Shown here: positions 23,925 through 35,692 of the stretch, in pieces
Numbering within the stretch: the first letter of the stretch is position 1
Layout of the letters: each line of letters begins with the position of its first letter
Origin: Cristatella mucedo
Lineage: Eukaryota; Bryozoa; Phylactolaemata; Cristatellidae
NCBI GenBank assembly: GCA_009760855.2
Contig: WPIO01000001.1
Location: 23,358,001-23,422,000, forward strand
Direction: 5' to 3'
DNA length: 64,000 nt
Notes under the pieces: generated by a model
Database searches by the model: none
Told to the model about the DNA's origin: nothing
Seen by the model: only the letters and a program-made list of their open reading frames with translations
Position numbers and translations under genes: made by a program

Positions 23925-24395
23925 CACGGTTTTTACGCTGACCCGCAAGGCCCACCACAGCTTGGCTCCTCCATACCTAGCTGAACTGCTGCCCCATTTT
24001 CAGCCTATTCATGTCCTCAGGCCCTGTATAGATACTAAATAAGCTGTTACAATCCTCCGCTTAAAGGCCGTTGGCGACACAAGCTTTGGCTCTGCAGGTC
24101 CTAGACTGTGGAACTCGCTTCCACAATTCATACGCAACGACAACTACTCTCCTGCTGCCGACTATGGCTCTTCCTTTTCAGCGGTCCTGAGCTGCTACTT
24201 TCATGCTACTCGCTACCTCGACTGCTCTCCTGACTCTGCTTTGCTTCCCACTTTCTCTTATTGCGTAAGACGAAGTCTATTGGCTACCGAATGCGTACCG
24301 AAAGCCGCTTAGGCTGTGAGTGCGTTATTCAAAACTCTCCTGCGTAACACCCACATAGTCTTTTTGGCTTTGTGGAGTTACAGACGGAGATGCAA
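23925..24395 (+). mobile_element. LINE A, 3' fragment with tail
   Basis: It starts at the TLTRKAHH region and runs through PRLWNSLPQFI to the end of the ORF (IQNSPA-type end) and the 3' UTR, finishing GACGGAGATGCAACAACAAG. The (CAA)-type tail differs from those of other A copies. The frame is broken by stop codons. Confidence 0.85.
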
Positions 24396-25480
24396 CAACA
24401 AGTTGGGTTCTTCTAGGTCGATTTAGCCAAAGTTCAGAGGAAAGTCTGAAAGCCTTCGGTAAGGTTGTGTTGGTTCAGTCGTCCTCCCCCGTGCCGCGGT
24501 GAGTCACTGGGGCTGGTCAGCGTTGCTGAAATGCGACCCACAAAAGACGTCGTTTTTACTCTCGTTGCTGGAATAGGCCGCTCAGAGTTGCGTCACAGCG
24601 ACCAGACAGGTGGGCTGTCGCCGTGAATACGACCCTCCCAGCCATTTTGCTTCTAAATGACTTACTTCGAGGTGTTTTTATTGCGGATGGCACGGTTGTT
24701 GATCGTAAAAGTGCCCCTTCCGTCTACCGTATGACAAAAGCGACGATGACGTTTACTGTTGAGGCAAGTTCCCTAACTAAGACCCCTGCTGAGACGGTGT
24801 CCGCAGACCCAACTGAAAGGCCAAGCAGGCTGGCTCACCTGCAGCTTCTGCTTCGCTGACCGCCTTCGTTCTGACAGCACTAGAATCTTCGAACGCCGTG
24901 GCCACCTCAGGGCAGGGCTTTGGATAACGCCGATGTGGTTGTGGGGAAGGCTGTGCCTAAACCAGCAGCCGCTGGGCTGCTGTCAGACATTCCTCGTATT
25001 TTCGGTATCATCCAGTTCCCAATCGTGCGTACTACGTCCTTTGCCCACGGTGTGTCTGAGCATATGACAATGCCGCCAGTGACGTAATCGGCTCCTTAGA
25101 TAAATACATCAGCCCAGACCTTCGTCAAAAATCCTAGGACTGTTGACTTCGAGTGCAATTGCCTACCCTTACGAGTCCAATCATAAGTTTTTGGATCAAT
25201 CGGTACCGCCGTCGGACGCCTGAATAGAACAGGATTACGTATGTTCTTCTTATGTATTTTCGTCTAGTGGTGGTTGTGGACCTGTCCTCTTTTCCATAAC
25301 TGGAGCTTTGCAGACGAGGTGGAAGTGTGGCAGCCCCAGCCTATCTCTTTTGCCTCATTGCAGTTTGTTGGGGCACGCACAACGCCAGCATCGCTACGTA
25401 GCCAAATTCAAATGATTCATTTCCTGTGAGCAGCCCAGGTGCCTACCGGAAGAAACCGGGCATTTTATAAAATAACAACA
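24396..25480. other. No recognised feature
   Basis: A 79-codon plus frame (24623-24859) is Thr/Ala-rich and unrecognised. Nothing else was supported. Confidence 0.35.
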
Positions 25481-26290
25481 ACAATGAGAGGCTGTTTGCA
25501 TAGCGTCCCGGGATAACTTAATCTATATTCCAGTGCCATCAAACTCAGTGCAAGAAGATCAGTACCCAATGGTTTGTGTCACGCATGGTATCAAACACGC
25601 AGAAATACATCTTTACCTTGTATAGGTTTGCATGGTAAAGCGAACGTGAAGACGCTCACGAACCCCGGCCAGTAAGACCTATGGCTAAGAGCATGCACTG
25701 AATCATGCACAGGCACGCTCACAGAGCATACCGGACCACTTTAGTTTAAAGTGAGGGACGTTGATATGACCAGATTCTGACGAGCGATTTTTGCGAGATC
25801 CCATTCGAGGAGCACGGAGGTCCGATAGGTAGGCTAGTGCCAGTGATAAAATCAAACGGTCGGCTAGAGGAAGGGTCTCGAAGTCGACTCTGTGCTTGAC
25901 AGGGTGCCCGTGACTCAAGTGAGTTGGCGTAGCAGCTACACAGCAGACAACAGACCAGCCCACCCTTCGAGTTGGGCAGCGGCTGAAGACGATTAAGTGT
26001 GTAGGCCGAGAGTACCGAATGGAGAGAATTCAGGGGCCAGGGGGCCGGGGGTAATTGCCCCCTATGGAAAGAGAGAAGTATACTTATATTTCCCAACCCC
26101 AGGGGCAGAAGCAGTGTACCTCGCCCCAACCTGAAAATTCTGAACTTGCCCCAACCTGTACATCCTGGCTCCGTCCCTGAGAGAATTGCAAATATCCAGT
26201 CGCGGTGTCGCAAATGCGGGAATTTTTTTGGCTGCCCTAATCTTATCTAAAAATGCCCTGATTTTCGGAAAGTTCATTAACTGAAATTAG
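25481..26290 (-). mobile_element. LINE B remnant carrying a MITE
   Basis: An old minus-strand copy. Frame pieces have HPVKHRVDFETLPL, LALAYLSDL and the LDIRAA...PRLDICNSL region, each matching the B C-terminal domain. It is split by the 149-bp element at 26031-26179; B sequence resumes exactly on both sides. Confidence 0.8.
26031..26179. mobile_element. hAT-like MITE, 149 bp
   Basis: The element begins CAGGGGCCAG and ends CTCCGTCCCTG, so its termini are CAGGG...CCCTG inverted repeats. It is flanked by identical 8-bp sequences AGAGAATT at 26023-26030 and 26180-26187. An 8-bp target duplication with CAGGG-type termini is the signature of the hAT superfamily. It has no coding capacity. The host LINE B sequence is uninterrupted once the element and one duplication are removed, which fixes the boundaries. 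Confidence 0.85.
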
Positions 26291-28120
26291 GCTGACTTGA
26301 CAGTGGAAAATATTTGCTCGTGCAATGACAAGCCTTTTTGGAATTTACACCTAGATTACGGGCACACTTCACTGTGGTGATGCTTGCTGAACCAATCTGA
26401 AAGCCTAGGTATTATAATTTTCGGATGACAAAAAGGGTTTTGCATACCTACTAGGCTAACTTTTTTTTTCGGCAGACACTGTTCGTCTTGTGACGGCCTC
26501 TGAAGGGCCAAGGTTCGCCACAACAGGTGTTCCGTCTTCTAGTAGCGAGATTGCTATGCTCCCGGCACCGCCGACCTCTCCGATCAGGAAGTTGAATGGC
26601 TGGCTGCAGATTTCCAGTGCTGGAAGTTGGCAGCACCAGTGCGCCATTGGAATCTCGGCTAAAACCAGTGGCCACTGAGCTGGGCTGCCCAAGATCGGGA
26701 GATGCGGACTTGGACAGACGCTGGTCAATGCAAATATTCCTCAATTCAATTTGAATCCACCCAAGTTCGGCAGACACAGGGACCAGACAGCAGCTGACGA
26801 GCCGCCATGAGTCCTACGATGCCTGGCTGCCCTACTCAAGGATGGCTGGCATGGCTCCTGCGCGGAATCTCGCTGCTGCGCATCTACTGGTCCAACCAGC
26901 CACCGGCCGCCGCGCTGTGCATCCCGCAGCCAAAACTGACTACGTGGCGGGCCGCCTGAACGCCTGCTTTGCCTCGTGAGCAACAGAGTCAGCCTGGAAA
27001 GCCATTGGCGGTACTATGGCTGACATTCTCTTTGACCGAAATTGTTTGCGACCCCCGAGCTGAATGGCCAGCCAGCACTTGCTCCTTATCGTGGCGGTGG
27101 GGGCTGTCAGCGCGTCCGAATCGAGCTCGTAAGATCTTGCTGTCGGCAGACCGCCTGAAATACAGCCATCTCCATGCACTCCATCTTACTTGACTTTCTA
27201 TTGGCCGTGGTGATTAATGCATATACGCCTTCAGTTTGACGTAATGTCTCTGTCGTCGAAGGTTGGCTCGATCATCTTGCATAGGCGGAGTGTCGTCTCG
27301 CCGCCAGACAACAACTTCAGCCGACTACTTTGCTGCCTGCTCTTCGCATCCTGCAGTCCGGGGCCGAGCCCAGAAGTTAATTGGCCACCTTCGGGAAGGT
27401 GGCCTGTTCTCTGCCTAGGAGAGGGACTTCCTCGACTGCCTCGACCGCTGCCTCGTGCAATCATTCTGGCTGCAAGCAGCCTTCAGAATGGCGAAATTCC
27501 TAAGATCGAACTTTCTTTGGCGATTCGTTGCCTTCACCCAGTTACCGATCGCGTTTGGAAGTATCCCTTGTGTGTCTCTCATGCTAGCCTTTCGAACGGT
27601 AGGTCTGTGCCGTCTCGTTTGAATGGCGAGGACCTCTGCTTTATTGAGCGGATGACTCGTTTGTCCAGATGCCGGCACGAGATAAATACTTTGGTCAACG
27701 GTCTCTTTATCGGCGAGATTCCAGGGAGAGCGATAAAATTTCCACTCCTCTTTGGTGTGGCAAAGGATCCCAATCCTTAATGCTCTGTCAGTCATCAGAT
27801 TGGTCCGGGCTGGCTTCGTTTCTGGCTTCCACGTGAGCGCCTCTCGCCTTGCAATCTGATCGCTGCTGGGGGGGGCGACATGGCTATGTTCTCGGGGTCA
27901 CGCAACAGACTGCAGCAGCTCGTCTTGGCGGCACATGGGGCAGTTACCATGATGGGCCTGCGCTTCTTTCCTGAGAAGTGGTGCTCGGTCGGCAAAGCTC
28001 GGCAATCGCCGACTGTCGGCTCCACAGTGCTTTTGCGATAGCAACTCGCCGCCGCTCGTCGATGGCCACTCGCTGATCCACATGGGTGAGTTTCAGGGCC
28101 TCTGCCGCAGGAGCGATATT
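26291..28120. other. Unassigned region with open frames on both strands
   Basis: GC-moderate DNA. The longest frames are plus 27217-27780 (187 codons) and minus 27795-27415 (126 codons), which overlap. Minus 28083-27898 holds a Cys/His pattern (KHCGAD, then HHGNCPMCRQ) that loosely recalls a retroviral-type zinc knuckle. I could not find a protease or reverse transcriptase motif. A decayed LTR element is possible, but I cannot show it. Confidence 0.3.
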
Positions 28121-28124
28121 GAGA

Positions 28125-28300
28125 AAAAATGCCAGCTGATTTAAAAGCCTCTTTCGAAAATCGGCAGAATTGCCCTTAAGGCTATCACCACAGCTTGCAC
28201 AGGCTGTAACGGATCGTTTACTGCAGTATTTGAACCCACGACATCGGATCGAGTTTGTGAAAAGAAACCATCTTACCTAGTGGGCAATATCTTACGAAGG
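28125..28300 (-). repeat. SINE-A copy
   Basis: On the minus strand: GCCCACTAGGTAAGATGGTTTC, GTCGTGGGTTCAAATACTGC (box B), GCAAGCTGTGGTGATAGCC, TTAAGGGCAATTC and a 3' end in TTTTAAATCAGCTGGC. The order is the same as in the other A SINEs. Confidence 0.8.
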
Positions 28301-28721
28301 CCATCGACTGACTGGCCTCCATCTTCACCTCCTGGCAGAAGCCGGATACACTGCGAACGTTTCTCCTGCCCAAGCTGGACTATCTATGCCTGTTCAGCAT
28401 GGTACCAGTCACTCCCTGTGCCTATGGAGAAGTCAGTGCTGGACTTGTCCGTGGGTGCATACATTGTTCGTCTGCCCACCTAAAGTTTGCTCTGCGTACT
28501 GCAGGGGAATCAGACGGTAAAGCTCCTAGGTAATACATGCATCATACAGGCCTTCCAGGCCTGCCCAATGCTAAGTCCTTCGGACCCACTGTTTCCTCTG
28601 TGGCCGTTTCAGGCTTGACCGAGCTTCACCACACGCTGTTGTCTTCCGCCTCATACCGGCGGGCGAGACACGCTCACTCTACGTCACTTGTCGACTGCTG
28701 AAGGGCGACACCATCCGGATA
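28301..28721. other. No recognised feature
   Basis: No supported exon or repeat. Confidence 0.4.
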
Positions 28722-28835
28722 AATATTAATAACAATAATAATAATCCATTAGTCATAGCGCCCTCGAAGAACTCAATCTCTTTCTAGGCACTTTAAATTG
28801 GCCGCAAAAGAAGCATGATTGAATTAAGGACGGTT
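28722..28835 (-). mobile_element. LINE B tail-only copy
   Basis: On plus: AATAACAATAATAATAATCC, CATAGCGCCCTCGAAGAACT, CTCTTTCTAGGCACTTTAAA. About 110 bases. Confidence 0.8.
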
Positions 28836-29264
28836 CGTTCTTCCTGTGGGCAGACATCCGGAAATGCTGACAACGCGAAAGGTGTGCTTTGGTGTCACCA
28901 TCGTTGTCAATCAGATCTCTGTCACCCACATGGACATTGGAAACGTTGATTCAACCTTCTCTCCGAAGGATGTGGTTATTCACCTGCAAATTATGTCTAG
29001 TTTAGCGGTAGATCTCCTAGGCAGATCAAAGGCAAAGTTGTCACCATGCCTCTTTTGGCAGTGTCCAGTAGCACTGAGTGGCTTGTTTATTCAACGTGTG
29101 GCTATACAAGCTACCACTTGGCAAGCTTACCTTCAGGTCGACCTCCAGTCAACTGCTTAAGCACCATGGCAAAGCTGTTTCCAAGTTCATCGCGAGCTGC
29201 ACTCAGCTTGTGCAGACTATATTGTACTCAGGAAAAACGTTGCCGAGCTGATTTTGCCACGCGA
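28836..29264. other. Unassigned, one open frame
   Basis: The plus frame 28846-29160 (105 codons, starts with ATG) has no motif that I recognise. Confidence 0.3.
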
Positions 29265-29400
29265 TTAAGGCTCTCGCCCCGACTAGTGTCAAGGTGAATG
29301 TATTTCATGGCTGAGATCATGGGCTCAAGCCCCATGGCATACGTGAAGCGCCGGAATAGACATTTAAAATTCTCTTAGACACTATAAAAATTAATTATGT
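29265..29400 (+). repeat. SINE-B copy
   Basis: Head GATTAAGGCTCTCGCCCCG and CATGGGCTCAAGCCCCATGG (box B-like), then CATACGTGAAGCGCCGGAAT and a decayed LINE B-type tail ending in ACTATAAAAATTAATT. Confidence 0.75.
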
Positions 29401-29734
29401 TATGTTATATTATAGTCTATACATGTATATATAATAGATAATCTGCAATTTCTATTTTTTAATTATTTACAATTAATATATAGTGAATGTAAGTATACAG
29501 GTATATATTTAGCGTACGTTTGAAGTGATTTACCCTTGCCCCGGGTGCGTTTCTGAGAAACGACCGGTGGGCCAAGAAGGCGAGCAAAGAAGGTGGAGAA
29601 TACAAGATCAGGCGGAGCCTGGCATGGTGACAGGGCGGGTGGTGGTTAGGACCGAGCCTACCGCCTCCCGCCACAGACGACTGCCGAGACGGATACATGC
29701 TCTAGCTACATCTGAAACATTCGGAACTATTGTT
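29401..29734. other. AT-rich, no recognised feature
   Basis: Begins with AT-rich low-complexity sequence (to about 29.52 kb) and then a short GC-rich part. No exon supported. Confidence 0.4.
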
Positions 29735-29880
29735 GTGTCTTAGCCCAAGGGTAATGTGCACGCTCTTCAAAACCTGGGTCGGGGGTTCGAGTCCTGCATT
29801 GATCGATTCTTTGTTGACCACTGCAAATGGTGGTGGTAGCCGTGAAAACTTCGATAAATAAATGAGGATGTTAAATCAGC
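29735..29880 (+). repeat. SINE-A copy
   Basis: GGTAATGTGCACGCTCTTC (box A-like), GGGGGTTCGAGTCCTGC (box B, near canonical), CACTGCAAATGGTGGTGGTA, GCCGTGAAAACTTCGATAAA, TGAGGATGTTAAATCAGCTT. It has a head like a tRNA gene, but the downstream body is shared with the other copies. Confidence 0.8.
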
Positions 29881-30084
29881 TTGGTAAAATAGTACGATTC
29901 ATTCCGAGGCCTTGGCAGTACCTTGTTGGTAGGCATTTCGCACCGACAGCTCGCCGCTCCGCACAGCTGGAGTCGCGTTACGAGTATGTGGTAAAATGCA
30001 TTTCAATCACTTTTCATTTCCTGGAGCTTCTCGTTTACACTTGCATTCCTGTTTCTATTTGTATCTGCCAAGCTGCGACTTGCT

Positions 30085-30150
30085 AACAGCGGCAGCCTGC
30101 CAGGTAGAGGCAGCCCCCCAAGATAGAGGCAGCTCCCCAGGTAGAGGCTG
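30085..30150. repeat. Short tandem repeat, about 20-bp unit
   Basis: GGTAGAGGCAGCCCCCCAAG-type units, about three copies, imperfect. Too short for a minisatellite call. Confidence 0.6.
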
Positions 30151-30199
30151 TCGGCCGTCTTGACACTCGCACCTCCATTGAGCTAATGATCTAATTTTG

Positions 30200-30918
30200 T
30201 TTTCCGCCTGGGGCGTCGGTGTAGTGTCGCGTTCAGTGCGAGCGAGCGGCAGTCTGAGCAGCACGCATCGCGATGCGGAGCATTTTAATGTGGCACAACG
30301 CTTTGAGACTTTCCGTCATATATTAGGTGCTGCGCTTCTGTCATTTGGTTCGCTACTCTACTCGCTGTCACTTAATAGCGGCGGCGGCGACAGCCCGAGG
30401 CGGGAGCGCTCGGGAGCTCGGCCGCAGTGCCATCAAGCGGCCGAGCAGCAAGTGTCGTCAGAGCTCGTGCGATCGTCTCGACAAAATGTACTTTGCAGCG
30501 GCGCTTGTGGCGAGGCTTTAGGAAAAGTTCGACAGCAAACAGCCGGCAGATAGGAGACTCTCGCAAAAAGCTCGCGTCGCGGCTACACAGCTTGAACGAC
30601 CTCAGAAGCGCCGAGCCGCAGAGTGGCTCGCTCTACTAAAAATTCTCGCTCTGTCAACTGGCCGACTCGCCCGACTGCAAGCAAGCAGCGCTAGCAGCAG
30701 CGCGTCTCACATTTCAAAAGGGATGCCGTGCATTTTGCTTGGTGCAGCACCCCTAAAGGCACACCTAAGAATCGAAACGGTTGTCCAACAGCGCTTCCTT
30801 TATGTTTCAACAGCAGCTTTCGGCTGTGAGCTAGCCTCGCCTGCTCTGTCTCTTTTCTGTCTGTCTGTCTGTCTGCCTATCTGTTGTCTGTCTGCCTTTC
30901 TGTCTGTCTGTCTGTCTA

Positions 30919-30973
<55 letters not shown>

Positions 30974-31002
30974 GGCTGTCTGTCTGTCTGTCTCTCTCTG
31001 TC

Positions 31003-31078
<76 letters not shown>

Positions 31079-32100
31079 GCTCTCGCGTGCAAGTGCAGAG
31101 CACCGAGGGCTTTCGAGTTCTCGCGAACTCTGAACTCTGAGCCACGAGAGCGCTCGTCCCGCACCTGGCTTCGCCTGGAGTTAATAGGCGCGCAGCGTTT
31201 AATCGGCAGCGAAAGAATGGGTTCACATTTGTGGCTCATCGGGGCTCCCTACGCTGGCTATTAGCGAGCGGCGTACGCGGGTTAACGCCGGCCGGCCGGC
31301 CAGCCGTCTAGCTTCGATTTGGTACGGGTAAGCCGGATCGTGGCCGCGAGACCGAGCGGAGGGCGGGTAAATGTTTATGCTGGCAGGTCGGCCAGGTCCA
31401 ACTCGGGAAGCCGGCGGGCGGCTCGGGTACGGCCGACTAGGGATTTGCCATTTGAAGTGGCAAGGCTGACTCGCGCTCAAGCAATAGCTCGCAATGTCGA
31501 GCCGTCGCCCGCAGCCAACTCGCTCAGTGCACAACTTCCTTAAGCTCCCCGAGTCTGACAGGCGGCGGCGGCGGTGGTGGCAGACGAGTAATCGCGAACC
31601 AGCCGCCGGATACGGCGACGGCGGCGAAGCCGGTAGCTCGAACCGCATTCGATCCTGCCGTTCGAGGTCGGTCGCCTGCGCGCTCGGGCGCTAGCTCACG
31701 CTGCAGGAGCATTCCCCCCGGTGGCTCGGAGCGGACCAGCGTAATTGTAATTGGCCATAAAGCTATTGGGGCCATCGCCTAATCACGAAGTGCCAACCGT
31801 TGTAAATTGATCCACGTGCATCGCGGCTGCCCACAGCTCCGCCGCCGCCCTGAGCAGAATCGAGGCGAAATCTCTCAGCTGCTAGAGTGTCCATATACAG
31901 ACGCGCTCTCTCGCGAGGCCGAAAACGAGGGCGGAAACTTGAGGAGGCGGGCGACGCACGCCAGCCGCAACGAGGAAGGCGGAGAAGAGTGCAAAGAAGT
32001 TACTAACGCCGCCAAAGTTCGCGTATCGAGTTTGCCGTATTGTGATCGCGCTTTGTGACTCGCGACGCTTGCGATTCGTTCAGCGAAAAGCTAAAAGTGG
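30200..32100. other. CpG-rich stretch without recognised gene
   Basis: GC-rich, CpG-undepleted DNA on either side of a long pyrimidine microsatellite. Reading frames are Arg/Ser/Ala-rich and unrecognised. It may be a promoter CpG island. Confidence 0.4.
30856..31077. repeat. (TCTG)n then (TC)n microsatellite
   Basis: About 130 bases of TCTG repeat grade into about 85 bases of TC repeat. The complementary strand is a GA/CAGA purine run. The Ser/Leu/Cys/Val frames are artefacts of the repeat. Confidence 0.97.
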
Positions 32101-32324
32101 CTTTTCGTGAAACAGCGGAGTCGCTAGAACTTTTTTAGCTGAGGCTTCTTGTAAACGGAGCTTGGGAAATGACCGACAATGGACCCTTGCGGAATTCTAG
32201 CTGTGACGCTTGGTTGTCTGAATGACATGTTACCGCCGCAAAATACGGATTAAACGAGATCGGATGAGTGCGATTTGAATCAAGCCAGTGCCACGTCTGC
32301 TAGACCAATCATTGGTCTGAATCA

Positions 32325-33325
32325 TTCAAAAGAAACTGAATGCTTGCCTGGCCGACATTCAATCCTGGATTTCGGAAAACTTCTTGAAACTAAATGACGA
32401 TCAAACCGAACTGCTGCTCATAGGACACCCTAAGCGTGTGGCTGGAGTAAAACGCTCTGCTCTTCTAATAGGCGATGTTGTTGCGCGACCATCCCCACGT
32501 GCTCGTAATTTAGGTGCATTTTTCGACAGCTGCCTCAATTTTAAAAGCTTCATTCAGAAGACTGCTTCTACAGCTAGCCATCACGTCATTCCCTATCCAA
32601 AATTAGGAGCTGTCTTCCACAGTGGCTTGAAAAAGATTTAACTAGCTCCTTAGTTCTTTTTTGCTTGATTATTGTAAATCATTTTTGGATGGGCTACCAA
32701 AGAAAGAAACTAGGCCACTGAAGCTGATTATTATTATCGCTGCAACGCTAGTCTTCAAGTCCCAGAGGTTTGAGCACGTGTCTCCTTTGCTAAAAGAGCT
32801 AGGACAGATGCCGGTTGAGCAACGGATACCGAGCAAAGTTCTTACGCTGACCAACATGGTCTGCCAAGGCTTGGCTCCTTGGTACCTAGCTGAACTGCTG
32901 CACCAGTTTCAGCCTCTTCGCGCCCTCAGGTCCTGCGTAGACAATAAATTAGCTTTTCCATTTCTCCGCTTAAAGACCGTTGGCAACAGATGCTATAACT
33001 CTGCAGGTCCTAGACAGTTGAACTCGCTTCCACAATTCTTATGCAACGGCAACTACGCTCCTACTGCCGACTCTGGCTCATCCTTTTCAGCGGTCCTGAG
33101 CTGCTACTTCCATGCTACTCGCTACCTCAACTGCTCTCCTGACTCTGCTTTGCTTCCCACTTTCTCTTTGTTGCGTAAGACGATGTCTATTGGAAACCGA
33201 ATGCGTACCGAAAGCCGCGTAGGTTGTGAGTGCGCTATACAGAACTCTCCTGCGTAGCACCCGCACAGTCTTTATGTATTTGTGGAGTTCCAGACGGAGA
33301 TACAAGACAAGACAAGTAGGATATC
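32325..33325 (+). mobile_element. LINE A, 5'-truncated copy
   Basis: Begins at the KRLNACLADIQS segment. The first frame reads LNDDQTELLLIGHPKRVAGVK, then a frame change at HHVIPYP, then 32661-33257 for 198 codons with GLAPWYLAELLHQFQPL and the terminus IQNSPA. The 3' UTR ends in GACGGAGATACAAGACAAG, giving an (ACAAG)-type tail. It covers about the last 310 codons of ORF2. Confidence 0.9.
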
Positions 33326-33339
33326 TCGATCAATGGTGC

Positions 33340-33650
33340 CAAATGCTGCATAGACCACGACCGAGAAGCGACATAACTCACCTTTTGAAAGCGCACCTGT
33401 TTGACACAGCATTTAATGGCTCCTTGCGATTCGACCTTCGTGTGTTTATGAGTGCTGACACTGTGCATGCTGCAGCTAACAGAATTTAGATGTTGACACT
33501 GGTGCCGGTCACCTCTAACTATACTAAGCTCGTTGGCATTGTGGATGTTACCAGTAACCGTTTGATCGTGATTGCTTTACAGTGAATGTAAAGTGCCTAG
33601 GAAGAGATTAAGTTCTCTGAGGCGTTATACAATATATATTTTTGATGTTA
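33340..33650 (+). mobile_element. LINE B, 3' fragment
   Basis: Last codons of the ORF, then GCTGACACTGTGCATGCTGC, TTTGATCGTGATT, GTGCCTAGGAAGAGATTAAG and an AT-rich tail. It directly follows the LINE A tail. Confidence 0.8.
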
Positions 33651-33659
33651 TTAAAACTA

Positions 33660-34560
33660 CCATTGCGTTGCTGCTCGCGTTGTTTTCAGTCGCACGGAGG
33701 AGAGCAGTTTCAGCGGAGTAGTGTCGCTTGAATCCCGACTGAAATTTAAAGACCACTCCTATTCGTCTACGCGTTCTCTAATGTGCTTAGTGACAATCTT
33801 ATCGAGAACCTCCGAACATAATGCAAGGAGTGAGCTCCCAAGAGCTGCTCTAGTCTGCGAGTAGTTTTCTGTGAACGACGAGCCGCGCTCTTGACGATGG
33901 CATCCACTCAGACTGGCCGCGCGTAGGCAGGCGACGGGCTGCAGGAGCCTGCCTCAGGTTGGCATCCGTGACCATCCGTTCGCCAAATAATCAAGTCGAG
34001 TTCGGCGCGTTTCGCCTCACGTCCCTCGCGTCGTTTCCTTTCGGCGATCGGTTGAATTGCCAATTGAGCTCTGCTCAGCTCGCTGCGCCCGCCAGGCGAT
34101 CGCCTAGCGATCGCCTGGAGAATGCCTTGCGGGTGCAGCGATCCAAGCGTCAGCCAGCCGGAGAGCTCTCTGCGCTTCGCTGCGACTCCTTCTCGTCCGC
34201 TGCTTCGCTGGCGGCGGCGGCGGCGGCGGCGGCGGCGCTCGACGACGGCCATCCGCGCTTCGGTCAGCGGTCGCCAGCCATTGCGGGCGCTGGCTGCGCT
34301 CAGAGAGCAAGTGCACGTCCTGAGTGGCCGGCGGCGGCTACGCGACGACGACGTCCGCCCCGCTCGGCGCGTCGCCGCGCCTCTCCCGCTAGGGGCGCTC
34401 GCGAATCGACTGCCGTCGCTCGCGCGCGATTCGTTGCAGCTGCAGCACTTTTCGCTTAGCTTAGGTGTGCGAGCGCGCCCGTCGGGCCGCGCCGATTCTG
34501 GGTCACGAAGCGATATCAGCGCTCCATCGCAGCTGACGAAACGCAGCGGGCCGGTGGCGA

Positions 34561-34599
<39 letters not shown>

Positions 34600-35165
34600 T
34601 CCGAGTGCGACGAGCGCGGGCGGAGCGCGATCATCGTGAGAGCGCGAGCGTGACTGACGCCGCCTGGGTCGATTTATTTTTTGCTCGGATTGAGTCGCGG
34701 AGCGCAGGCAGTAACGCGAGGTGCGCGAGCGGAGTGCAAGCCGGCGAGGTGCGAGCGAGTCGGTAGCTTCGTTATTGAAGACACTCGAAGCCCGCGGCGG
34801 CGCCGGCGCGCGCCCGTCGCTCCGCTTTCTCGCACACACCGCCTTGCCACCGATCGAGCCCCCGGGCCAAGTTGAGAGATGAAACTATATCGCCGAGGAT
34901 AATTGCGCACCAACGCTGAAGCCGTCAACCGTAATCAAAGTCATCGCCGAGCGGGCGTCGGCGCGCTCGCGCCGGCTGCTCGTACACTGCTGACGTAAGA
35001 GGACAAATTGAGGAAGGGGCTGCTGCAACAGACCGGCATTGTCTGCTCGCGAAGACCGCCGCCGTTCGGCTCGTCGGCCATGCTCAGCGACGACCCAATG
35101 GGACGGCGAGCCTCTATATATGTGCGCTCCGAGTCCAAGGTCCACGACGAGTGTCCGCTAGATGC
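33660..35165. other. CpG-rich stretch with GCC/GGC tracts
   Basis: Contains (GGC)n at about 34208-34236 and (GCC)n at about 34561-34602. A TATATAT lies at 35115-35121. On the minus strand an ATG at 35081 (context GAGCATGG) opens MADEPNGGGLREQ and so on, but it is too close to that TATA to have a 5' UTR and has no clean donor, so I do not call it. No recognised protein. Confidence 0.4.
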
Positions 35166-35214
35166 TTAATTGTTCAAGCTAGGCTATAGTCGGACGAAGG
35201 GCCTGGCAGCGTGC

Positions 35215-35692
35215 TCCACCGCCGCCTCCGCCGCCTCCGCCGCCTCCGCCGCCACCGCCGCCTCCGCCGCCTCCGCCGCCTCCGCCGCCTCCGCCGCCTC
35301 CGCCGCCTCCGCCGCCACCGCCGCCTCCGCCGCCTCCGCCGCCTCCGCCGCCTCCGCCGTCTCCGCCGCCTCCGCCGCCTCCGCCGCCTCCGCCGTCTCC
35401 GCCGCCACCGCCGCCACCGCCGCCTCCGCCGCCTCCGCCGCCACCGCCGCCACCGCCGCCTCCGCCGCCATCGCCGCCACCGCCGCCTCCGCCGCCTCCG
35501 CCGCCTCCGCCGCCTCCGCCGCCTCCGCCGCCTCCGCCGCCTCCGCCGCCTCCGCCGCCTCCGCCGCCTCCGCCGCCTCCGCCGCCCCCGCCGCCTCCGC
35601 CGCCTCCGCCGCCTCCGCCGCCTCCGCCGCCTCCGCCGCCTCCGCCGTCTCCGCCGCCTCCGCTGCCTCCGCCGCCTCCGCCGCCTCCGCCG
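35215..35692. repeat. GCCTCC hexanucleotide tract, about 480 bp
   Basis: About 80 units of GCCTCC with scattered GCCACC, GTCTCC and GCCATC variants. In plus frames it gives Ala-Ser or Arg-Leu; in minus frames poly-Gly, poly-Arg or Glu-Ala. The variants cluster, suggesting higher-order slippage units. The minus strand (GGAGGC)n has G-quadruplex potential along its length. The 213-codon Ala-Ser plus frame has no ATG and I reject it as a gene. Confidence 0.97.

Noticed and set aside
27217..27780. 187-codon plus ORF
   Set aside because: No motif recognised and a 126-codon minus frame is open opposite it. Kept only as part of an unassigned region.
26291..28120. Gypsy-type LTR retrotransposon on the minus strand
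   Set aside because: A Cys/His cluster near 27.95 kb is suggestive, but I found no protease, RT or integrase motif and no LTRs.
29750..29815. tRNA gene with near-canonical B box
   Set aside because: The downstream body is shared with other SINE-A copies and the acceptor stem does not close, so it is a SINE head.
30856..31077. CRISPR array or other bacterial repeat system
   Set aside because: No spacer-repeat structure anywhere in the window; all arrays are simple or tandem repeats in eukaryotic DNA.
30723..31264. Leu/Ser/Cys/Val-rich and Glu/Arg-rich ORFs
   Set aside because: Translations of the TCTG/TC microsatellite. The same applies to 10-366 and 56332-56823.
34941..35138. First coding exon MADEPNGGG on the minus strand
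   Set aside because: Its ATG lies only about 35 bases from the TATA-like motif that would drive it, and there is no good splice donor before the frame ends.
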